Assembly (NCBI RefSeq): GCF_000186865.1
Contig: NW_008705575.1
Span: 608,827 to 645,625, forward strand
DNA from: Aureococcus anophagefferens
Lineage: Eukaryota > Sar > Pelagophyceae > Pelagomonadales > Pelagomonadaceae
DNA: 36,799 nucleotides
Direction: 5' to 3'
The position numbers and the translations under genes were made by a program. This document shows positions 1-8,210 of this stretch, in pieces; position 1 is the stretch's first letter; every line of letters begins with the position of its first letter. The notes beneath the pieces are model-generated. The model did no database searches. It had not been told where the DNA came from and worked only from the letters and a program-made list of their open reading frames with translations.

Positions 1-393
1 AGAGCACGCCCGTCGCCGCCAGCATGGCCACGCGGCCGTGCTTCATCTCCGCCTCGCGGAGCCAGTAGAGGTCGATGCCGAGGTCGTCGATCTCCGACAG
101 GCCAAGGGGGTCGAAGCNCACGTCGCCGGCCATCTTGCCGTCGAGGTTCTTCGGCTGGTCCAGGAACGGCATGGACTCGGACGCGGCCAGGGACGCGACG
201 CGCTGCGAGGGCGGGGCGCGAAATCCAGTCCCGCGTGTTGCGCGCGCGCGCGTTCGCTCTCTCGCGCGCGACGCGCGACGATCTCTCGCCAGCGGTTGTA
301 GCGGCGCCGTCGCCGCACGCTCGTCGTCTTCGGCAGGGGCGCCACGAGGCCCGCGGCCAGCGGCAGTGCGATACACGCGATCAATCGAGCCAT
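1..393 (-). CDS. Fucoxanthin-chlorophyll a/c (LHC family) antenna protein, 5' part
   Basis: The gene starts at 393 and runs off the left edge. Exon 1 (393..319) encodes [19 protein letters not shown], a hydrophobic signal peptide typical of plastid preproteins in algae with secondary plastids. An intron at 318..203 (GTGCGG...TCGCAG, 116 nt, phase 0) is needed, because reading through it loses the frame. Exon 2 (202..1) reads MPFLDQP, then AGDV.FDPLGLS (one N at 118 masks a codon, expected Gly), then [21 protein letters not shown]. The last block is the hallmark first transmembrane helix of LHC proteins, where Glu and His ligate chlorophyll. The product binds pigment in the thylakoid membrane and passes energy to the photosystems. 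Helices two and three lie outside the window. It is divergent from the gene at 846. LHC membership is near certain; the subfamily (Lhcf or Lhcr) cannot be told from this part. Confidence 0.88.
203..318 (-). other. Spliceosomal intron in the antenna gene
   Basis: On the minus strand it begins GTGCGG and ends CTCGCAG. Joining its flanks (..KTTS / [10 protein letters not shown]..) connects the signal peptide to the mature antenna frame in phase 0. It shows no terminal inverted repeat and no target duplication, so it is not one of the introners seen elsewhere in the window. Confidence 0.7.
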
Positions 394-845
394 GTTGATC
401 GAGCTCGAGATCGGGATCCGCGCCTGGGGTCGTTCGGACTCCCAGTGGTCTTTGAAGAAGACCGGGCCGTCCGCGGTCGAGCCGGTGGGGTCCTCGCCGA
501 ACTCGTAGTCCTCGGTGTCCGTCGTGCGGCTGCCCTGTCTCTGAACCTCACGGCATTGGAGCCTCGTCGGACACCGTTCCTAGGCACAAAGGTGCCTGGC
601 CGCGTCCGGCGTCGTTGGATGGGACACCGGACCAGTCCTGAGTGCGGCGTTTCCGCGCGGGTGTGCGAAGCGAGTCCACGGACGGCGAGTGAGCCCGCGC
701 GCGCCCGGGCTAGATGCCGGCCCGCCTGCTCGTGTTGTGGCGTGCGAGTCTTGGCGCCAGTGACCCCCGGGTACGCCCTCTACATGCCACTGCTAGAGCT
801 TCCGAAGCTCGCGAGCTTGTACATTGTAGCTGCAGAGATATCGCA
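394..845. promoter_or_regulatory. Shared upstream region of two divergent genes
   Basis: This 452-bp stretch separates the start codons of the antenna gene (minus) and the Ala/Lys/Pro-rich gene (plus), so it should hold both promoters and 5' UTRs. I see no clear TATA box. There is a small perfect hairpin, AGGCAC-4 nt-GTGCCT, at 582-597. Open frames here have no credible start or domain. Confidence 0.5.
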
Positions 846-2444
846 ATGGCAAGCCGCTTCAGCTGCATCGCACTGCTCGCAACGGTCCTCGGCCTCGCCG
901 CGGGCCTCGCGCCGCGGCCGTCCAAGCCCGCGCATGCAAAAAAACCGCGTCCATCGCGCCGAAAACGCCGCCGCAATCGCCGATTTCCGTCTCCGTAGGT
1001 GAGCGCCCCCGCGGCGCGCAAGCACGTGGCGAACTTCCTCGCCGGCGTCGCCGGCGCGGGCCTCGTGGCCGCGCCCGTGGCCGTCGTCGCCGAGACCGCC
1101 GTCGCCGACGCGCCGCCGGCGCCCGCGGCCGCGGCGAAGCCCAAGAGCTCGTTCCAAGGCGGCGAGGTCCAGCGCCAGCTCGCGGCCGCGCGCGAGAAGA
1201 GCGCCGCCGCCGCGGCCGCGGCCAAGGCCGACGCCGCGTCCGGGCCGGCCGCCGCGCCCGCGGTCGCCGCCAAGCCCGCGCCGGCCGCCAGGGCGCCCGC
1301 GGCCAAGGCGCCCGCGGCGCCCGCGGCGCCCGCGCCCGCGCCCGCGCCGGCGGCGAAGCAGCTCGGCGGCGAGGCGCTCGTGCCCCGCGCCGCGGACCTG
1401 CTCTCCACGGATGCGGCGCCGGCGGCCAAGGCGCCAAAGGCGAAGCCGGCGCCGAAGCCCAAGTCCGACAAGGCCATCGAGAAGGAGCAGGCGGCGGCCG
1501 AGGCCGCCGCGAGGGCCGACGCGAAGCGCGCGGAGATGGCCAAGGACGTCGCGGCGAAGAAGGAGAAGCTCGCGGCCTCGAAGGTCGCGCAGGCCGAGGC
1601 CGCCGAGGCCGCCAAGGCCGCCAAGGCCGAGCGGGCCGCCGCCGCCGCAGCGGCGAACGCCGAGAAGGCCGCCGCGCTCGCGGCCGCCAAGGCCGCCGCC
1701 GCCGCGGCCAAGCCCGCCACCAAGGCGCCGCCCGCGCCCGCCGCCGCCAAGGCGCCGGCGGCCAAGCCCGCGCCCGCGGCCAAGGCCGCGCCCGCGCCCG
1801 CGCCCAAGGCCGCGCCCGCGCCCAAGGCCGCGCCCGCGCCCGCGCCGGCCAAGCCCGCCGCCGCCAAGCCCGCCGCCGCGCCCGCGCCCAAGGCCACCAA
1901 GGCCGCGCCCGCGCCCAAGGCCGCGCCCGCGGCGCCGAAGCTCAAGGAGCAGGTCGCCCGCGACGCCGCGTCCGCCGCCGTCGCCGCGGCGCAGCAGCAG
2001 CGCGGCGACGCGACGAAGGCCGTCAAGGACGCGGAGCGGGGCCGCTCCAAGTTCGCGTCGGGCAAGGAGAAGGCCATCTACGCCAAGGCCGTCAAGAACG
2101 TCGACGCGGCGACGAAGAAGGTCGAGAAGACGAAGAAGGCCCTGGCGGCGGCCGACAAGTCCCTGGGCAAGGCGAAGAAGCGCGCCGCGGAGGTCGCGAA
2201 GAAGCAGGCCGAGGCCGACAAGAAGGCGCGGAACGAGGCGGCGAAGAAGGCCGCGAAGAAGAAGGTCGCCGACGACAAGGCGGCGCGGAAGCGCAAGGAG
2301 CAGGACCAGAAGAAGGCCGCGGAGTTCGCGAAGAAGGAGAAGAAGCGCGCGGAGGAGTTCGCGAAGAAGGAGAAGAAGCGCAAGCAGGAGGCCGCGAAGA
2401 AGGAGAAGGCGCGGAAGGAGGCGGAGAAGAAGCGGCGCCGCTGA
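846..2444 (+). CDS. Ala/Lys/Pro-rich low-complexity protein with signal peptide
   Basis: A start at 846 gives MASRFSCIALLATVLGLAAG, a good signal peptide, but that frame stops at 996-998. The long frame beginning at about 999 (VSAPAARKHVANFLAGVAGAG..) has no ATG of its own and looks like a plastid or lumen targeting region. The simplest model is one intron ending at the AG at 997-998; the donor is unresolved, probably a GC or GT between about 885 and 950. The body is made of AKAAPAPKA-type Ala/Pro/Lys repeats, an Ala/Lys helical section, and a strongly basic tail rich in KKEKKR and KKAEE blocks that should form a long charged helix. I recognise no catalytic domain. Related low-complexity sequences include histone H1-like and thylakoid-associated repeat proteins, but no function can be assigned. 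Confidence 0.6.
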
Positions 2445-2782
2445 GCGCCCGGGGAAAATCGGGGGAATCTCGCCGCGGCGCGTAGCGTCGCGGGTTGTAA
2501 GCGCTCTCCCCCCTATCATCGCGGGCGGCCCGGCGTCGTAGAGCCCGGCTGCTCACTGACAAGGTCCGAGGGGAGCATCGGATCTGACGCTCTCACTCTC
2601 GCGGTTCCAGAGCGCTGGGTCTCGGCGCGGGACAGGGGTGTGCGCGCGCTCCGCACGGGCTCTCGCGTGCGCACGCGTCGACCGTCGACCGCGTCGACAT
2701 CGCGAGGAGACGCCTTCTCCGAACGACTTCGACCTTGAAGCAGGGTGCTTGCTTGCCGATCGCAGCCTCGCCCTTCTCGACG
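2445..2782. other. Intergenic region without a recognisable gene
   Basis: 338 bp between the low-complexity gene and the plastid-targeted gene on the same strand. It presumably holds the 3' end of the first and the promoter and 5' UTR of the second. No RNA gene, repeat or convincing frame was found. Confidence 0.4.
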
Positions 2783-3409
2783 ATGCAGCCCGCGCGCAGA
2801 CCACTGCTCCTGCTGGCGGCCCTCGGCGCCGCCGCCGGCTACGCGCCGGCGCGCGTCGCCGGCCTCGCCCCGCGCCGCGGCGGCCTGCGGTCGCCGGCGA
2901 CGCGTCTTTCGCGGCCCAGCGGCTGGCGCACCTACGCGACGCTCGCCACGGAGGAGGAGACGGCGGAGGCGCCCGCGGAGGAGATGATCGTGCTCGGCGC
3001 GCCCTTCGAGGTCGCCGAGTACCCGGGCTCCACCGACGAGTTCGTCGACGCCTACCGCAAGTTCCGCGCCGCGAACAACGTCGAGGTGAGCCCCGACGAG
3101 GCGCGCCGCGACATCCAGGCCTTCATGTCCGACGAGACCATCATGGAGAAGTGGCGGCCCATCCTCACGAGCGCCGCCGAGGAGGCGAACAAGATGACCT
3201 GGGTCGACTACGTCAACACGTTCACGTCGCTCGCGCTGCCGCTCGCCGTCGGCTTCACGTTTCTGCCCCTGCTGCGGACGCTGGGCACGCAGGTGCCCGT
3301 GATCAACGACGTCGTGATCCCCAACCTCGACAAGGGCGTCGACCTCGTCAAGTCGGGCTTCCAGAAGGCCGTCGAGCTCCCCATCTGCCTCGAGTTCGGC
3401 GACTGCTAG
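2783..3409 (+). CDS. Plastid-targeted small membrane protein, unknown function
   Basis: I choose the ATG at 2783 rather than the in-frame one at 2735 because MQPARRPLLLLAALGAAAGYAPAR is a clean signal peptide followed by a GYAP cleavage-type motif (the heterokont ASAFAP-like boundary) and an Arg-rich transit region. The protein is 208 aa. Its middle is acidic (EEETAEAPAEE), then helical with FVDAYRKFRAANNVEVSPDEARRDI. One hydrophobic segment, ALPLAVGFTFLPLL at about residues 150-170, probably spans a plastid membrane. It ends in LEFGDC. I do not recognise the family; function unknown. Confidence 0.7.
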   Translation: MQPARRPLLLLAALGAAAGYAPARVAGLAPRRGGLRSPATRLSRPSGWRTYATLATEEETAEAPAEEMIVLGAPFEVAEYPGSTDEFVDAYRKFRAANNVEVSPDEARRDIQAFMSDETIMEKWRPILTSAAEEANKMTWVDYVNTFTSLALPLAVGFTFLPLLRTLGTQVPVINDVVIPNLDKGVDLVKSGFQKAVELPICLEFGDC

Positions 3410-3622
3410 GCCGCGCGGCGCGGGCGGCTAAAGAGGTCTGTTCTTTCGTAGTGGCGCGGGTGTGTCCTCTCCGGTCCGTCCCTCTTCGAAGTGCCGTGGT
3501 CGGCGCTCCGGCGCGCTGTAACTACGTCGTCAACGAGCCAAATTTGCCGCAAATCTGAGCTCATCGAGTTGGGCTGCGCAGGCGTGACGCTGCCGTCGTC
3601 GCGTCGACGCGTGCGCATCACA

Positions 3623-5101
3623 ATGGCGCCGATGTGCGTGCCGCAGTGCGGCGCGCTGCGGGACCCGTACAGCGCGCAATTATTGAGCGCCATGGCGCTG
3701 ATGCAGATCGGCTCCGGCTACAACGTCGTCGCCATCTCCGGCGCGGAGCTCATCTGGACGAGCGAGGGCGAGCTCTACACGTGGACGTCGTCCGTGCTCG
3801 ACGCGGCCATCTTCCTGGGCTTCGTCGTGGGCACGCTGTCCATGGGCCGCTACGCGGACTTGAAGGGGCGCCTCGCGGCGCAGCGCGTCTCGTGCCTCTT
3901 GGCGACGGTCGGCGCGGTCGCGAGCGCCCTGGCGGGGCCGCGGCACGGCCGCTACGTGGAGATCGCGTGCTTCCGGTTCCTGCTGGGCATCGGCGCGGGC
4001 GGCGCGGCGCCCATCGCGGCGAGCTACACGTACGAGCGGCTCCGCGAGGTCGAGCGAGCGGCGGGCGGGCCGCTCGTCCACGACCCGCGGACGTCCGGCG
4101 GCCCGGCGAGCGCGACGGGCTCCATGGACATCTGGAACCTCGCGGGCCAGGCGGGGAGCTACCTCGTTGCTATTTTGTTGATGTCCTGCGGCGGGTGGAT
4201 GTCGAAGAAAGCGATGTGGCGGTCGATGCTCGGCCTCGGCGCGCTGCCGTTCCTGTTGTCGGCGTTCCTGACGCGCGACGCCGAGGAGAGCCGCGCCTTC
4301 GCGCGGCTCGGCGACCGGCGCCTCGGCGCCGGCTGGGCCGACTTCCGCAAGGCGCTGGCCGCGAGGGACCCGACGGGGCCGGCGAAGCTCTTCGACGTCG
4401 TTTTGGTCGTCTTCTGCTACCAGCTGGTGTGCTACGGCCTGTTGTTGCTCCTGCCGGACCTCGTGGAGGCGGCCATCGTTTCTCCGACGAACCGGGAGAT
4501 TCTGGGGGTTCTGGCGGCGCTGAGCGCCGTCGGCATCTTCGCGGCCTACTCGTCGCTCGGCCCCATCGACTCGCTCGGCGCCGCGGCCGTGCTGGAGCGG
4601 ACCCTGGTCTTCTCGGCGCTCGTGACCTGGGCCTTCGCGCTGGGCCTGGGGTTCTCGTCGTCGACGACGCTGCTGCTGGTTTTATGTTTCGCGGCGCGCT
4701 TCGCGGTGAACCTGCCGTCGTCGGCGGCGTTCGCGCTGCCGTCGCTCCTGTTCCCGACGGAGATCCGCGCGTCCTGCTCCGGCGCGGCGAACGCCGCGGG
4801 CAAGCTCGGGGGGCTCGTGGGGAACCTGACCTTCACCTACATCGCGAACGCGCTCGGCGACGCGTCGCTCCTGGCGATCTGCGCGTCGTCGCTCGTCCTC
4901 GGCGCGTTCTTCATGAACAAGCTCGCGACGAACTACATCAACGAGAACGCGGCCGACGACCTCGACGCGGCGGAGGCCCTCGGGCGGAAGGCCGGCGACG
5001 ACCGGGAGCGCTACCTCGACGCGGCGGAGGCGCTCCTGCGCAAGGCCGAGGGGCCCTCGTACCAGGACCCGACGCCCTGCGACGTTAAGACGCTGTTGTA
5101 G
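3623..5101 (+). CDS. Major facilitator superfamily transporter
   Basis: 492 aa with about twelve hydrophobic segments. The MFS loop 2-3 signature appears as MGRYADLKGRL, followed by RFLLGIGAGGAAPIAASYTYER in helix 4-5, and PTEIRASCSGAANAAGKLGGLVG in the second half, the arrangement of the sugar and phosphate:proton symporter branch. A hydrophilic loop (residues about 150-175) and a second one near DAEESRAF separate the halves. The C-terminal tail carries two similar stretches, DLDAAEALGRKAGDD and YLDAAEALLRKAEG. I chose the ATG at 3623 because the upstream in-frame region is not hydrophobic. Substrate unknown; inorganic phosphate or an organic anion are guesses from family resemblance. Its stop lies 2 bp from the stop of the convergent BART gene. 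Confidence 0.85.
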   Translation: MAPMCVPQCGALRDPYSAQLLSAMALMQIGSGYNVVAISGAELIWTSEGELYTWTSSVLDAAIFLGFVVGTLSMGRYADLKGRLAAQRVSCLLATVGAVASALAGPRHGRYVEIACFRFLLGIGAGGAAPIAASYTYERLREVERAAGGPLVHDPRTSGGPASATGSMDIWNLAGQAGSYLVAILLMSCGGWMSKKAMWRSMLGLGALPFLLSAFLTRDAEESRAFARLGDRRLGAGWADFRKALAARDPTGPAKLFDVVLVVFCYQLVCYGLLLLLPDLVEAAIVSPTNREILGVLAALSAVGIFAAYSSLGPIDSLGAAAVLERTLVFSALVTWAFALGLGFSSSTTLLLVLCFAARFAVNLPSSAAFALPSLLFPTEIRASCSGAANAAGKLGGLVGNLTFTYIANALGDASLLAICASSLVLGAFFMNKLATNYINENAADDLDAAEALGRKAGDDRERYLDAAEALLRKAEGPSYQDPTPCDVKTLL

Positions 5102-5103
5102 CG

Positions 5104-5672
5104 TTACTTGTGATGCCCAGCGCTCTTCCGCCGCATGGCGCGCGCCCAGGCGCGGAAGTCGTCGGCCTCGCGGAGCAGGGCCGCGACGCGCGCCGTCGTC
5201 TCGCGCGCCCACGCCCAGTCCGGCCGGTCCTCGACCTACCGAGGCGCGACGTGCGCGAAAAAACGGCGCTCGACGCCGGTCCTCGACGGCCTTCAGGCGC
5301 GCCACGAACTGCGACGGCGTGAACCGCCGCTCCCCGAGCGTCGCCTCGACGCGCGCCTCGACGAGCTCGCGGAACTCGTCGTGCAGCGCCGCGTGCTCGT
5401 GCGAGAACTCCGAGTCGTCGCCGGCGGCGAACGCGGCGGCGGCGCGCCGCTCGAGCCGCGCCGCGTCCTCGCGGAAGGACCTCGAGGACTTGGACTCGCC
5501 CTCGTCGCGGTCGCCGCCGTAGCCGTCGTCGTCCTCCAGCAAGTCCTCGAGCTCGTAGACGATGTCGACGACCAGCTCGACCTATTTTACTTTGTTCTGC
5601 TTTGCTCTGCGATTGGAAACGCACCCAGTCCTCGGCGTCGTCGTCGTCATCCTCGTCGAGCCGGGGCGGCAT
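5104..5672 (-). CDS. BART-domain protein (ARL2BP/CFAP36-like)
   Basis: Three exons, complement(join(5104..5235, 5288..5581, 5625..5672)), give 157 aa. Exon 1 encodes MPPRLDEDDDDDAEDW. A 43-nt intron (5624..5582, GTGCG..AATAG) leads to VELVVDIVYELEDLLEDDD. A 52-nt intron (5287..5236, GTCGAG..GGTAG) precedes the last exon, VEDRPDWAWARE..., ending AGHHK. The stretch SEFSHEHAALHDEFRELVEARVEA then FTPSQFVARL matches the BART domain that binds Arl2/Arl3 GTPases in ARL2BP and CFAP36; this suggests a role in ciliary or small-GTPase function. The frame is lost without both introns. It is convergent with the transporter, and a duplicated start codon lies just upstream. Domain call is fairly confident; the exact orthologue is not. 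Confidence 0.72.
5236..5287 (-). other. 52-nt intron flanked by a 13-bp direct repeat
   Basis: Reading the minus strand, the intron begins GTCGAGGACCGGC and the next exon begins with the same 13 bases (5287..5275 and 5235..5223). The intron ends CTCGGTAG. Joining gives ..ARLKA/VEDRPDW.. in frame. The rest of the intron does not resemble the following exon, so this looks like a 39-bp insertion with duplication of the target, or repair-mediated intron gain, rather than simple tandem duplication. Confidence 0.65.
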
Positions 5673-5738
5673 CACAGAGAACAAAGCACGCAGTCCTCGT
5701 CGAGCCGGGGCGGCATCACAGAACAAAAGCTTGCAGAG
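5651..5738. repeat. 44-bp tandem duplication over the BART start codon
   Basis: Two units at 5651-5694 and 5695-5738 share a 28-base identical block (starts cctcgtcgagccggg) and a partly matching tail. Each unit carries the minus-strand ATGCCGCCCCGGCTC. The distal copy opens a 14-codon frame (5716..5672) whose TGA overlaps the proximal ATG as TGATG. Confidence 0.8.
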
Positions 5739-5961
5739 GCTGCAGATGGAGGCGGCCCTGCATGATTGAACCGCATCTTGAACCGCAGCTTCTACCTCAA
5801 GCGTGCCGCAACTCCTTCGCACCGAGACGCCTGAAGTCAAACCGAGCAGTGCGTCGATCAGCTGCCCCCTTCGCGCGCCGCGACAGCGCCGATCACCAAT
5901 CCCGCAAGCACCAAAAGCCGTCTCATCCGCGTTGCATCGCCGTTCCGAACAAAAACAAGCC

Positions 5962-7604
5962 ATGACGTCGCAGCGAACGCGCGCGCTCTACGTCCTGGGC
6001 CCGGACGCCGTGGGCGTCTCCCTCGCGCACGCGGCGAGCCACCTCGAGCGCCTCGCCTGGACCTACCACCCGTCCATGAAGATGAGCTGGTCCGTCGTCG
6101 TCGTCCGCGGGCCCGGCGCGCACGAGGCGAGCGCGGCGTCGTCGCAGAGCCAGCTGGCGGCGCTCCAGGGCGTCGTCGGCGAGGGCCGGAGCCTCGCGGA
6201 CGTGGCGGCCATGGAGCGGCTCCAGGGCTCGTCGACGCCCGTCCTCGAGCGGGCCTACGAGCTCGCGCTCGTGGAAGCTTCCGCCGCGCGCGCGGACCCG
6301 GCCGCGGTCCGGCGGCTCCGGGCGTCCGCGACGTCCACGGTCGCGACGACGCTCGACTTCGAGGCCTTCTGCGGGTCCCACTGCGCCCGCGCCTGCGGGT
6401 TTGAAGGCGAGCCGAACCCCCTGCGCTTCGAGTACCACACGCAGCGGGTCCTCGAGGACGTCTGGTCCGTCGTCCGGCCGACGCGCGAGGCGCGGAACGC
6501 GGCGCCCGCGGCCGCCGCGGCGGGCCGCTACAACCTCGGCGACGCGCTGGACGCGCGGCGCGCCGAGGCCCTCGTGCTCACGCGGCGCCGGGGCCCGTTC
6601 CTCGCGAACTTTGCCAACGACCGGTTCTGGGAGGTCACGGGCTGGCCGTGCAAGTCAGGGCAGCAAAAGGGTGATTCAACGTCGCTTCAACGTGAGTGTT
6701 CCGCGCGCGCGCGTTTCGGAAACAGCACCCACGCTTCGAGAGCGCTCCGAGAGATGATCGCTCGTCCAAAAATCAGCCGAAACGAGCGGAAAACGACCGA
6801 GATAGGAGCCTTTGAAGTTGGGAATTTCGCACCCTTTTGCTGCCCAGGTGCAAGAGCAAACGGGGCATGAACCTCAACTTCCTCCAGGGCGCGGACACGT
6901 CGGCCGACGCGAAGCGGCGCCTCCACGAGGCCCTGGCCCGGCTCCGCGACGCGTCGGCCCCGGGCGAGGTCACGGCGTCGCTCCGGAACTACACGAACGA
7001 CGGCGAGGCGTTCCGCGTGCATTTGACGGTGACGCCGTGCGACGACGCGGCGCTGCTCGTGGGCCGCGTCGAGCGCGGGCCCGACGACCCCGCCATGCCG
7101 GAGACCGCGGCCTTCCGGCCCCTGGAGACGGCCGCGGACGCGGCGAAGCGGCGGAAGACGGCGGAGCCCGACGAGGCGCTCGCGGAAGCGTTCGTCCGCG
7201 AGGCGCTCGACGACGACGCGGCCGCCGTTGTGGTGACGGAGGCGCGCCACCCCTTCAAAATCGTCTACGTCAACGACGCCTGGGCGCGGCTCTGCGAGTT
7301 CGACAAGGCCGAGTGCGTCGGCAAGTCCAATCAGCTCATCCAGGGCCCGGAGACGGACTTCGAGCTCTGCCGGCGCAAGATGGCCGAGCTCCTCGCGCCG
7401 CCCCACACCTGCGCCATGACCCAGGTCAACTACAAGCAGTCCGGCGAGCCCTTCCGGAACCGCGTGACCATCCGTCCCGTCCTCGACGCCGCGCGCGAGC
7501 CCCGCTACTTCGTCGCCAAGCTCGACCAGGAGGACCCGCCGCCGGGCCTCGCCCTCGGCGGCGCGGGCGTCGTCCTCCAGCCGCCCGCGGCCGCCGCCGC
7601 GTGA
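5962..7604 (+). CDS. Double PAS/LOV-like protein lacking the photoactive Cys
   Basis: CDS join(5962..6647, 6848..7604), 480 aa; the intron is an introner. Residues 1-200 are a non-PAS N-terminal part with helical Ala-rich sequence. PAS 1 (about 203-305) reads PFLANFANDRFWEVTGWP then GMNLNFLQG and SLRNYTNDGEAFRVHLTVTP. PAS 2 (about 352-465) reads PFKIVYVNDAWARLCEF, GKSNQLIQGPET and VNYKQSGEPFRN. These follow the LOV template (N..F...TG, GRNCRFLQG, NYxxxGxPFxN) closely, but the cysteine that forms the flavin adduct is Leu238 in the first and Asn390 in the second. A KRRK patch at 329-332 could be a nuclear signal. It may bind flavin without an adduct or act as a protein-interaction or redox sensor. 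It precedes a bZIP-PAS gene on the same strand. Confidence 0.8.
6648..6847 (+). mobile_element. Introner, family A, in the double PAS gene
   Basis: The 200-nt intron consists of the 8-bp target copy GTGCAAGT (6648-6655) plus a 192-bp element (6656-6847), followed by the second target copy GTGCAAGA (6848-6855). The element ends carry the inverted repeat GGGCAGCAAAAGGGTG, 16/16. The donor GT is the first two bases of the target duplication and the acceptor is the terminal CAG. Excision restores TGGCC/GTGCAAGAGC in frame and rejoins the first PAS domain. The core includes TCGTCCAAAAATCAGCCG, shared with the other four introners here. Confidence 0.88.
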
Positions 7605-8210
7605 AAGCGCCCCCCTCCCCTTCGTTCTCTCCCCCCTTCGTGACCTCCGACCGCGCCCGTCGCGTAACGACCTCCGCGCCCGAGCTCGGGGGAGGACTCG
7701 GGCGGCCGCCCCGCCGGGGCGACCAGCTGCTGGGCGCGCGCGTTCAAGCGCACGCCTCGGAGCGTGCGAGGCTCGCGCGCGCCGCCGACGTCGGCGCCCG
7801 CACGGCATATGCGCCATCATGATCGGCACTTCATCCGGCTCGCTTTCGTACCTACTTTACCCCCAATCTTATGTCCGCCCTCAATGTTGGGGGAAGCACC
7901 TTGGTCGCGATTGCAGTTATGACTGGCGGACGCGAGACGCCTCGCGAGGTCGGAATTGATTGTATCCCCGGCGAGCGAGCCTCTCCACAGCTGGCAGGCG
8001 TCGAGAATTCGAGGGCAGCGGCTGCCGCCTGCGCCCTTCACCGGTTTCCACCTCCGCCCGCGCACACGCGCCGGTGCCGGGGCCGCGTCGTCGCGTCCGC
8101 CGGCACCGCTAGGCGCGGGACACCGCATCCGCCGCGTTTTTCCGCGGACCAAACCCCCCCCCGTCTCGGAATTCGAAAGAATCCTCGCAGCGCCGGGCGA
8201 ACGACCCGAA
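7605..8210. other. Intergenic region between the two PAS genes
   Basis: 606 bp on the plus side of both genes. Just after the stop there are pyrimidine-rich tracts (ccccctcccc, ctctcccccctt). The frame upstream of the bZIP-PAS start is open from about 7956 but has no ATG before 8211, so it is treated as 5' UTR. I see no further gene. Confidence 0.4.

Noticed and set aside
4682..5542. Minus-strand 286-codon frame across the transporter end
   Set aside because: Only its first third is real (exon 2 of the BART gene). The rest runs through an intron and antisense to the transporter.
5962..7604. Functional LOV photoreceptor
   Set aside because: Both PAS domains lack the cysteine required for the flavin adduct (Leu238, Asn390), so blue-light sensing of the usual kind is not supported.
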